Shown here one piece after another: positions 1 through 5,659 of a DNA stretch of 5,659 bases. The stretch spans positions 1-5,659 of the forward strand of contig CAIUXU010000094.1 in assembly GCA_903903205.1 (NCBI GenBank), read 5' to 3'. Every line of letters begins with the position of its first letter. Position 1 is the first letter of the stretch. Source of the stretch: an uncultured Syntrophobacterales bacterium (GTDB lineage Bacteria; Desulfobacterota; Syntrophia; Syntrophales; UBA5619). The notes under the pieces are model-generated. The model was not told the origin of the DNA, did no database searches, and saw only the letters and a program-made list of their open reading frames with translations. The position numbers were made by a program, and so were the translations under genes.

Positions 1-1
1 G

Positions 2-1360
2 ATCTCCTATCAGAGCATAGCTTGTTTGGTGGCGCCCATCCACAGTCAGGTTGCTGATGGCAAAGACCTCCCCATTGCGATCCGCTGCGGCACGGCAGCC
101 CACATGCCGGAAGTAGCCGAACGTTCCGTGGACCTCGTCTGCATGGACCCTCCATATTACAACAACGTCATGTACGCCGAACTATCGGACTACTTTTACG
201 TCTGGCAGCGGCGCACCCTGACGGATCTCTACCCCGGCGTCTTCTCGCGGCGCCTCGCGGACAAGGCCAATGAGGCCGTGGCCAATCCGGCCCGGGACGG
301 TTCAGCCAGAAATGCCAAGGTCGCCTATGAACGTATGATGGGGGAGATTTTTGCCGAATCTCGCCGCGTCCTCAAGGACAACGGGATCATGACCATGATG
401 TTCACCCATAAGACACAAGATGCCTGGGAGACCCTTACCCGATCGTTGCTCGAAAATGGCTGGAATATCACGGCATCATTCCCTGTGGAATCTGAAGGGA
501 CAGAAGGTATCCATATGAAGGATATGGCCTCCGCCGCCAGTTCCATCTTCCTTGCCTGCCGGAAGCGTTCGGAAAAGCCTGCCTTTCCGGCGGTCTGGAC
601 GGGCATCGGCGGCAGCGGCGTCCAGCGGCAGATCGAAGACGCCGTGAAGGAAGGTCTGAAGGATTTCGCGCTCCTGCGTCTCAACGCCGTGGACGAAATG
701 GTCGCCTCCTATGGCCGTGCCCTGCGGGTTCTGTCGGAACACTGGCCCGTTATGGACGGCGACGAGGCGGTCAACCCGATCAGGGCGATGAACGAGGCGA
801 GCCGCGTCGTGTCGGAAAGCCAGATCACCAGGATCACCGGCGGGCGGATTGCCGTTGTGGATCTGGACCCGGAGACGGCGGCGGCGCTCACCTTCTATGG
901 AATCTGGGGGCACGGAGAGTTTGCCTTTGACGAGGCATTGAATATCTCCAGATCCCTCAACATCGCCCTCTCGGTCAAGTCTGCCGGCTACCATCCCGAA
1001 GGGCGGATGATCGGGATCAACGCGGCGGCAGAGGGACGGGGCGCCCGGCGACAGGGAGGCCGGGCGGAAGATACCGGCTATCAGGCCCCCCTGATCCGGA
1101 AAGGATCGAAACTTCGCCTTGCTCTTCCGGGAGAGCGGGACCCGCGACGGCTGGAACATCCCCAGACGGACTGGGATATCCTCCACGGCCTCGTCACCGC
1201 CTATCGCCGCGGGGATGTTCCCGTGGCCCGGGCCTATCTGCAAACCCACGCCGCAGACCGCACCGCCCGCATTCTCGATCTCCTGGACGTCTGGGGCGCT
1301 GAGTCGGGGGACCCAAAGCTCCGGGATGAGGCCAAAACGATCCGTTTCGGAATGAAATAA
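2..1360 (+). CDS. Adenine-specific DNA methylase, DUF1156/COG1743 type, C-terminal part (5' truncated by window)
   Basis: Partial gene for a predicted N6-adenine DNA methyltransferase using S-adenosylmethionine, probably the self-marking arm of a defence system. The frame is open from base 2 with no stop upstream of the TTG at 26, so that TTG is an internal codon and the gene begins outside the window. About 452 residues are visible, whereas family members are, from memory, roughly 900 residues or more. The catalytic DPPY motif is at 146-157, inside a stretch typical of the family (DPPYYNNVMYAELSDYFYVW). It is followed by a Rossmann-fold strand-helix segment (RRVLKDNGIMTMMFTHK, about 359-412) resembling the usual 'RVLKPGG...FTFHHK' block of COG1743 proteins. 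The SAM-binding motif I and the DUF1156 N-terminus are expected upstream and are not seen. The last ~130 codons form a helical accessory region (FDEALNISRSLN; TDWDILHGL) also typical of the family. The stop TAA lies 4 bases before the helicase ATG, indicating one operon. Family assignment is from motif recognition only. Confidence 0.88.
   Translation: MSYQSIACLVAPIHSQVADGKDLPIAIRCGTAAHMPEVAERSVDLVCMDPPYYNNVMYAELSDYFYVWQRRTLTDLYPGVFSRRLADKANEAVANPARDGSARNAKVAYERMMGEIFAESRRVLKDNGIMTMMFTHKTQDAWETLTRSLLENGWNITASFPVESEGTEGIHMKDMASAASSIFLACRKRSEKPAFPAVWTGIGGSGVQRQIEDAVKEGLKDFALLRLNAVDEMVASYGRALRVLSEHWPVMDGDEAVNPIRAMNEASRVVSESQITRITGGRIAVVDLDPETAAALTFYGIWGHGEFAFDEALNISRSLNIALSVKSAGYHPEGRMIGINAAAEGRGARRQGGRAEDTGYQAPLIRKGSKLRLALPGERDPRRLEHPQTDWDILHGLVTAYRRGDVPVARAYLQTHAADRTARILDLLDVWGAESGDPKLRDEAKTIRFGMK
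146..157 (+). other. DPPY catalytic motif (motif IV) of the adenine methylase
   Basis: The four codons read Asp-Pro-Pro-Tyr, the active-site signature of N6-adenine and N4-cytosine amino-methyltransferases, which contacts the flipped-out target base. It is intact, so this half of the enzyme carries a complete catalytic signature. The continuation YNNVMYAELSDYFYVWQRR is characteristic of DUF1156-type enzymes rather than of Dam or HsdM. Confidence 0.9.
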
Positions 1361-1364
1361 AGAA

Positions 1365-4300
1365 ATGACCAACGAGCAGGGCAAACAGGCAAATTTGAAA
1401 GATTATCCCTGGCGGATTTCTTACCGGTCGTCGGGCCGGTGGGAAAACGGGCGACCGATTGATATCCTCCACGACTTCTATATCCCGGCGCTTCAGCGGT
1501 CTGTCTCATACGACCGCGTGGCCGGATATTTCCGTTCCACCTCCCTCGCGGCCGCGTCCCAGGGGTTTTCCGCCTTTGTTACCAGTAACAAAGGCAAGGC
1601 CCGGTTCATCGTGGGGGCTGATCTCGATACCGCGGATGTGCAGGCCATTTTGAGCGGGACAACCGAACGTCTCTCCAGATGCCTGAACGCAGAGCTGGAC
1701 AACGCCGCCACGTGGCCGGAGGAAGTAACCCGGGGCGTGCAACTGCTGGCCTGGATGGTCGGAAATGGGTTCCTGGAAGTCCGGGTGGCCCTGCGGGTCC
1801 ATCAGGCTACGGGTGACGCCCTTCCCTTCTCATCGGTTGCAGACGGTTATGTCCACGAAAAATGGGCCATATTCCGGGACGAGGCGGGCAACGGCCTCTA
1901 TATCTCCGGTTCCCTGAATGAATCGAAAACGGCGCTGACGATCAATGCGGAAAACATCGAAGTCCACTGCGACTGGCAAGGAGAGACGGACATCCTGCGG
2001 GTCGAGGGGGCGGCAAGCGATTTTGAAATTCTCTGGGAAAACCGGAATCCCGGCATCCGGGTGTTAACCCTGCCAGCGGCGGTGAAATCCAGGCTTATCG
2101 AGCTCGCGCCGGACTGCATGGCCAAGGCAGGAGTGACAACCATCCTGCGGGAGATTGATGGAACTACTGCCATGGACCCGCAATTCCCGCCGCCGTCGCC
2201 TTGGGAATGGCTATCGTTTGCTATTCTGAAAGACGGCCCCCTTCTGCCCGGCGGGCGTTATGTCGGGATGGAAACGGCCCCGGTAAAACCCTGGCCCCAC
2301 CAGGAAATCGTGGCCCGTCGCCTGATCGCTTCCTGGCCCTACAGTTTTCTGCTCTGCGATGAAGTCGGTCTGGGGAAAACCATCGAGGCGGGTCTCGCCA
2401 TTCGCTCCCTCTATCTTGCGGGGGTGGTCAGGCGCGTCCTGATTGCGGCGCCCGCCGGTCTGACGAGACAGTGGCAGCGGGAAATGGCAGCCAAATTTCT
2501 CCTGCCGTTCGGGAGGGCAGTGGGCGGGGCGGGGACCCGTCATGAATACCTCCTGCCCTGCGAGGAGGAGCGAAGCGCAGCGTCGCTCTTCGCTCCGGAT
2601 CTATCCCTGGTCTCTACGGGCCTGCTTTCCCGAAAGGAACGTCAAGGGGAACTCCGGAGTGTCCGCCCCTTCGACATCGTCCTGCTGGACGAGGCCCAGT
2701 ACGCCCGCCGTTCCAACCCAACCCAGGGAAGCCGGGTTCACCCCCGTTTCGGGAACCTCTACCGTACCGTCGAAGAGGTTCTAAAAAGGCAGGCGAAGGC
2801 CCTCTGGATGGCAACGGCAACACCCATGCAGCTCCATCCGGTGGAGGCCTGCGATCTGATCCGGTTGACCGACCGGGTGGGGGCTTTTCAGTTCGATCCC
2901 TCCCTGGTCATGGCCTACTACGATCTTCTCGGGGACCTTGTCAGCGGCGATACGGTCAAGGTTGCCGACTGGGACTTTCTCCGGCAAGCGGTCGTAAAAT
3001 TGCAGGGACATGACCCCGCCTACTGGGCCTTTCTGGAGTCTTCCGCCATTGACGGCGCATCACGAATGACGATCCGGCGCTGGCTCGAGCGGGGAACCAT
3101 CCCGAGAAAAGCCGATCTTCGAGGGGTCTTGCGGCTGATTTTCGCTGCATCGCCCCTGTCGCGTGTCATGTTGCGGCACACGCGCTCCCTCCTGGAAATC
3201 TACCGGGAAAATGGTCGCCTTGGGTCCAATCTTGCCAAACGGGTGATCCTCCCGATTCCGCCGATTACCTTCCTGCCGGGCGAGCGGCAGGTCTATGACG
3301 ATTTTCAGGCCTACTGCGAAGGTCTGGCAACGCAGATGACCCAGGGCGTTGGTCGCCGCAATGTAAGCGCCGTGGGATTTTTCCTGAGCTTCCTGCGGTT
3401 GCGTTTTGCCTCCAGTCCATTTGCCATCGGCGAGACGGTCCGCCGCCGCCTGGAAACGGTCGAAAGCACCGTCAAGGCTTATGCCCGCCATGACATCCCG
3501 GAAGACGTCGTTCCGGACGAGGATGAACTCCAGGCGCTTTTCGACGACGGCGAGGATGACGAGCAGATCGTCAGGACGTTTCTGAAGAACAGGAGCCTCA
3601 CCGATCTCCGGTGGGAACGGGAACGCCTGGTCGTGTTGCGAAAAGGGCTGGAATCCCTGGTGGGAACGCCGTCGAAGATGACAACCCTCCTCCGGGTTCT
3701 CAATGAGCGACGAATTGCAGGGATCGGACGGATTAGGCAGACCGTCGTCTTTACCCGCTTCTATGACACCTTGACGGACATCGTCCGCCGTCTGCGCCAG
3801 GCAGAACCGGGGATGCTCATTGGCGCCTATTCCGGCCGGGGAGGAAGTTATTACGAGCCGTCCCGAGGCAAGCTTGTCAACTCGGCCCGGGACGATATCA
3901 AGCACCGGTTTCTGCGCGAAGAGATTGACGTCCTCATCTGCACCGATGCCGCCGCTGAAGGTTTGAATCTCCAGACAGCCGACCTGCTGATCAATTTTGA
4001 CCTTCCCTGGAATCCCATGAAGGTGGAGCAGCGCATCGGGCGGATTGACCGTATCGGTCAGCGGCATGACACGATCCAGGTGCTTAATCTCTGTTATGTG
4101 GATTCCGCCGAGCAGATCGTTTATGGAAGGCTCCTGACCCGCCTGATGGAGGCGGGCGCCATTATGGGCAGCCAGCCCGTGTCTCTCCTTCCCGTAACAA
4201 AGGACGAATTTCAGGCTTTGGCAGAAGGCACAATGACGGAAGAGGAACTTGAGCAGGTCGCCCGGGCGCGATGCGAAGAAATGCAGCGGCGTGTCCGGAG

Positions 4301-5291
4301 CATGGAGATTCCGCCCCAGGATCTCTATGATATCTATTTGCGAATGCAGCAGCACGAACAGGGGAAGTCCCCTGTGAACATGGAGACGATTTGGAAGACC
4401 CTTTCGGAATCCCGTTGCCTGCGGGAGCGCGGCTGCCGAGTTCTTTCCGATGTCAATGCAATGACCATTACCCTTGCAAACCTCCCCGGCATTGCGGAGG
4501 GGACCATGCTGACGGCGTCGCGGGAAACCTATGACGCGGGGCTCAAGGAAGCGGACGGCATGCTCCGCTTTGCCGCCTATGGTGAGCCGGTCTTTGAAAG
4601 GCTCCTGGAGATACTTACAGAATGTGAAACACCTGCCTGCGTAAACCGAATCACCATCAATCCGGGCGCTGATGGTATCGAAAGGGTTGGATACGGGGTT
4701 GCCTGCATCGCTGAAACGGGACAACCGGTGCCCCGTCTGATCACCTCCATGGACGATCTTGAAGGGCTGCAACTCGATGAGCAGCGTTGCCCGGGAGAGG
4801 AAGATGTGGCAGCGTTACGGCGAAAGCTTTTCGAACTGGTTGACGAGGAGTTCCGGCATGTCGCGCAGGTACCGCTCATTGAACAGATCAATGTCCGTTG
4901 GGGAAAATCCCAGCAGGTGCTCGGATACCTTGTTATCTACGCACTGATTCAATCCAGGATCAGAAACGGCCAGGGAGACCCCCTCTTCTGGCGGGAAATC
5001 GCGGCCCTGGAGCAATGGGCCGGGGAAGCGGTCGAACGGGAAGGAACGATCAGGGTTCCGGAAATTCCTGCGGAGATGTTGAAGGCATTGCAGAGTTGTA
5101 CCCTGTTCGATATGGTCCTGCCCGGCCTGGGACCGACGGGCTATCTGGATGCGCCGGGACCGTTGATCAGGGCCGCCGCGGAAGCCGCCTGCCGTCTGGC
5201 CGAGGGCATGAAAGAAAAGAAGTCGGAATTCACAACCGCCGCATTTCTCGACCGCTTGCAGAAAGAGATGCACCGGCTGTCGCAGGTATGA
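1365..5291 (+). CDS. PLD-like nuclease domain fused to SNF2/RapA-type helicase; anti-phage-type protein
   Basis: A complete 1308-residue predicted cytoplasmic DNA-dependent ATPase with a nuclease-like N-terminus, probably the effector of a defence locus. Residues 1-230 form a phospholipase-D-like domain with one HKD motif: H164-x-K166, D172 and G182-S-x-N185. Residues ~305-500 are helicase lobe 1: motif I DEVGLGKT (332-339, Lys338), motif II DEAQ (442-445) and motif III TATP (484-487). Residues ~640-770 form a linker with an acidic patch at 718-734. Lobe 2 carries motif IV VVFTRFYDT (794-802), motif V TDAAAEGLNLQ (860-870) and motif VI QRIGRIDRIGQ (889-899). The 'IGRIDRIGQ' form is typical of RapA/HepA-like SNF2 proteins. 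Residues ~920-1308 are a C-terminal extension of unknown role, with AYGEPVF at 1071-1077. The ATG at 1365 was chosen because it lies 4 bases after the methylase stop. No good Shine-Dalgarno precedes it, so translational coupling is likely. No frameshift or missing helicase residue was seen. DISARM DrmD is a more distant alternative but lacks a fused PLD domain. Confidence 0.92.
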   Translation: MTNEQGKQANLKDYPWRISYRSSGRWENGRPIDILHDFYIPALQRSVSYDRVAGYFRSTSLAAASQGFSAFVTSNKGKARFIVGADLDTADVQAILSGTTERLSRCLNAELDNAATWPEEVTRGVQLLAWMVGNGFLEVRVALRVHQATGDALPFSSVADGYVHEKWAIFRDEAGNGLYISGSLNESKTALTINAENIEVHCDWQGETDILRVEGAASDFEILWENRNPGIRVLTLPAAVKSRLIELAPDCMAKAGVTTILREIDGTTAMDPQFPPPSPWEWLSFAILKDGPLLPGGRYVGMETAPVKPWPHQEIVARRLIASWPYSFLLCDEVGLGKTIEAGLAIRSLYLAGVVRRVLIAAPAGLTRQWQREMAAKFLLPFGRAVGGAGTRHEYLLPCEEERSAASLFAPDLSLVSTGLLSRKERQGELRSVRPFDIVLLDEAQYARRSNPTQGSRVHPRFGNLYRTVEEVLKRQAKALWMATATPMQLHPVEACDLIRLTDRVGAFQFDPSLVMAYYDLLGDLVSGDTVKVADWDFLRQAVVKLQGHDPAYWAFLESSAIDGASRMTIRRWLERGTIPRKADLRGVLRLIFAASPLSRVMLRHTRSLLEIYRENGRLGSNLAKRVILPIPPITFLPGERQVYDDFQAYCEGLATQMTQGVGRRNVSAVGFFLSFLRLRFASSPFAIGETVRRRLETVESTVKAYARHDIPEDVVPDEDELQALFDDGEDDEQIVRTFLKNRSLTDLRWERERLVVLRKGLESLVGTPSKMTTLLRVLNERRIAGIGRIRQTVVFTRFYDTLTDIVRRLRQAEPGMLIGAYSGRGGSYYEPSRGKLVNSARDDIKHRFLREEIDVLICTDAAAEGLNLQTADLLINFDLPWNPMKVEQRIGRIDRIGQRHDTIQVLNLCYVDSAEQIVYGRLLTRLMEAGAIMGSQPVSLLPVTKDEFQALAEGTMTEEELEQVARARCEEMQRRVRSMEIPPQDLYDIYLRMQQHEQGKSPVNMETIWKTLSESRCLRERGCRVLSDVNAMTITLANLPGIAEGTMLTASRETYDAGLKEADGMLRFAAYGEPVFERLLEILTECETPACVNRITINPGADGIERVGYGVACIAETGQPVPRLITSMDDLEGLQLDEQRCPGEEDVAALRRKLFELVDEEFRHVAQVPLIEQINVRWGKSQQVLGYLVIYALIQSRIRNGQGDPLFWREIAALEQWAGEAVEREGTIRVPEIPAEMLKALQSCTLFDMVLPGLGPTGYLDAPGPLIRAAAEAACRLAEGMKEKKSEFTTAAFLDRLQKEMHRLSQV
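1854..1919 (+). other. HKD (phospholipase-D-like) active-site motif
   Basis: The codons read HEK (residues 164-166), then D at 172, then GSLN at 182-185, which fits the PLD superfamily pattern HxK...D...GSxN. His, Lys and Asn are all present, so the nuclease centre looks intact. The Asp sits six residues after the Lys rather than five, a one-residue shift from the textbook HxKx4D spacing. I found only one such motif, so two protein copies would be needed to build a standard PLD active site. Confidence 0.8.
2358..2381 (+). other. Helicase Walker A motif (DEVGLGKT)
   Basis: Residues 332-339 of the PLD-helicase form the SNF2-type motif I, with the ATP-binding lysine at residue 338 (codon 2376-2378). 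The preceding acidic DE pair and the downstream IEAGLAIRSL are standard for RapA/SNF2 proteins. The motif is intact, which implies an active ATPase. Confidence 0.92.
3942..4061 (+). other. Helicase motifs V and VI
   Basis: Residues 860-899 contain TDAAAEGLNLQ (motif V) and QRIGRIDRIGQ (motif VI), whose arginines act as ATP-contacting fingers. The intervening INFDLPWNP segment is near-universal in SNF2/RapA enzymes. Lobe 2 is therefore complete and in frame with lobe 1. Confidence 0.92.
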
Positions 5292-5365
5292 ATTTGACGG
5301 CCAGAGTGGAGTGGCCGGGGGGCGATTCCACGTCAACATTCAGGAAATTTTATGGATCCCGATAA
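5288..5365 (+). other. 25-codon reading frame overlapping the helicase stop (ATGA); possible remnant or leader
   Basis: An ATG at 5288 overlaps the helicase TGA in the ATGA arrangement common between coupled operon genes. The frame reads MNLTARVEWPGG and on to a TAA at 5363-5365, 25 residues in all. I do not recognise the peptide. Third codon positions are G/C-rich in the first half and less so afterwards. It could be the 5' stub of a lost operon gene or simply chance. There is no convincing ribosome binding site, although coupling would not require one. Confidence 0.2.
5298..5317 (+). terminator. GC-rich hairpin 7 bases after the helicase stop
   Basis: CGGCCA (5298-5303) and TGGCCG (5312-5317) form a perfect 6-base-pair stem with an 8-base loop (GAGTGGAG). 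The position suits a 3'-end structure of the operon transcript. There is no T-run behind it, so it is not a canonical intrinsic terminator. It may block exonucleases, assist Rho-dependent ending, or be chance. Confidence 0.3.
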
Positions 5366-5523
5366 AGACGCCCAGTCCTTCATTTCCCAAAACCTCCTTT
5401 AACTCCCCTAAAAAACCGGGCAATAAGCAGAAGCCTTGGAAAAATATTCTATTTGAATCAAAGTTAACTATGCGGTTTGAGAGAGATTTTACCGACGCTG
5501 CGGGCTCCATTGGGTTTGCGGGG

Positions 5524-5541
5524 ATTGATAGCAATATCAAT
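5524..5541. repeat. Small AT-rich inverted repeat with GCAA loop
   Basis: ATTGATA (5524-5530) and TATCAAT (5535-5541) are perfect 7-base inverted repeats around GCAA, a GNRA-type tetraloop if transcribed from the + strand. It lies 15 bases beyond the stop of the convergent gene, where a 3'-end structure would be expected. The stem has only one G-C pair and no T-run follows on either strand, so terminator function is doubtful. A protein-binding palindrome is an alternative. Confidence 0.35.
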
Positions 5542-5556
5542 AGTAATATAATGTAT

Positions 5557-5658
5557 TTACATGGAGCTTTCTGATGCAAGACAGGGGATGGCGTAGGGTC
5601 CTTCCCGGATGAAGGCTACCGACGGTTCGACACCCTTTTCCCGGTAATCGGCCACGGC
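5557..5658 (-). CDS. C-terminal tail of a convergent gene (5' part outside window)
   Basis: On the - strand the last 33 codons of a gene can be read from the right window edge to a TAA at 5559-5557. The peptide begins AVADYREKGVEPSVAFIREG and continues PYAIPCLASESSM. Third codon positions are overwhelmingly G/C until the final residues, matching the coding style of the other genes, and the frame is open to the edge. The AFIREGPYAIP stretch looks like a closing beta-strand and loop. It faintly recalls the C-termini of LarA-like (nickel-dependent lactate racemase, DUF2088) proteins, but this is a weak impression and no function is assigned. If it is a metabolic gene, it would mark the downstream edge of the defence operon. 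Confidence 0.5.
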   Translation of the reverse strand, partial: AVADYREKGVEPSVAFIREGPYAIPCLASESSM

Positions 5659-5659
5659 A

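Larger units (their letters stand above)
5292..5556. other. Convergent intergenic spacer, no convincing gene
   Basis: This 265-base stretch separates the helicase stop from the stop of the convergent - strand gene. From about 5380 it is clearly more AT-rich than the flanking genes. Short reading frames exist on both strands, but none has a ribosome binding site, a recognisable sequence or gene-like codon use. It holds a GC-rich hairpin close to the helicase stop and a small AT-rich hairpin near the convergent gene. I see no tRNA, insertion sequence end or direct-repeat array. Confidence 0.7.

Noticed and set aside
26..28. TTG at 26 as the real start of the methylase
   Set aside because: The frame is open upstream to the window edge, no ribosome binding site is evident, and the visible part lacks the N-terminal half expected of the family.
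476..1384. 302-codon open frame on the - strand opposite the methylase
   Set aside because: It lies antisense to clearly recognisable methylase sequence, has a Pro/Arg/Gly-rich product without motifs, and is explained by G/C third-position bias.
3060..4772. 570-codon open frame on the - strand inside the helicase gene
   Set aside because: It lies opposite the conserved helicase lobe 2 motifs. Its product is rich in His, Gly, Arg and Pro with no recognisable domain, and long antisense frames are common opposite GC-rich genes.
4898..5365. 155-codon + strand frame overlapping the helicase 3' end
   Set aside because: It is out of frame with the helicase over most of its length and gives an Arg/Gly/Pro-rich shadow product. 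Only its last 25 codons, after the helicase stop, merit mention.
5410..5435. Possible - strand intrinsic terminator: six-T run preceded by CCGG
   Set aside because: The only pairing upstream of the T-run is about 3 base pairs (GGC/GCC) across a wide loop, too weak to call.
5452..5462. TTTGA-A-TCAAA short palindrome as an operator
   Set aside because: An 11-base AT-rich palindrome is expected by chance in such a spacer, and no promoter or start lies beside it.
5311..5574. 87-codon + strand frame in the spacer starting at GTG
   Set aside because: No ribosome binding site, low-complexity Lys/Pro/Ser content, codon use unlike the neighbours, and an end that overlaps the convergent gene.
5340..5579. 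79-codon - strand frame beginning at TTG with a hydrophobic, signal-like N-terminus
   Set aside because: It would start inside the convergent gene in another frame, has no ribosome binding site, and its hydrophobic look comes from AT-rich spacer sequence.

Overview
The window holds the 3' part of a compact operon on the + strand, followed by a convergent gene on the - strand. From the left edge to 1360 runs the C-terminal half of a large adenine-specific DNA methylase of the DUF1156/COG1743 type. Its frame is already open at base 2, so the 5' part lies outside the window. Four bases after its stop, a 1308-codon gene (1365-5291) encodes an N-terminal phospholipase-D-like (HKD) nuclease domain fused to a SNF2/RapA-type superfamily-2 helicase-translocase and a long C-terminal extension. 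A 265-base non-coding stretch (5292-5556) with two small inverted repeats follows. The last ~100 bases (5557-5658, - strand) look like the C-terminal tail of a convergent gene.

The methylase and PLD-helicase pair matches the core of an anti-phage defence locus. From memory, DUF1156 methylases and PLD-SNF2 helicases occur together with a DUF499 AAA+ ATPase and a DUF3780 protein; I believe this is the set called Hma (helicase, methylase, ATPase), but I could not check the name. DISARM is a looser analogue, with separate SNF2 helicase (DrmD), PLD protein (DrmC) and methylase genes. The inferred division of labour is that the methylase marks self DNA at adenines while the PLD-helicase translocates on and attacks unmodified DNA. 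The ATPase partner is not visible and would be expected upstream.

The genes are GC-rich with strong G/C preference at third codon positions, while the spacer at about 5380-5560 is clearly more AT-rich. This fits a moderately GC-rich bacterium, perhaps a Desulfobacterota or Syntrophales-like anaerobe, but the window contains no taxonomic marker and that assignment is only a guess. No RNA genes, CRISPR array, insertion sequence or complete mobile element is visible.
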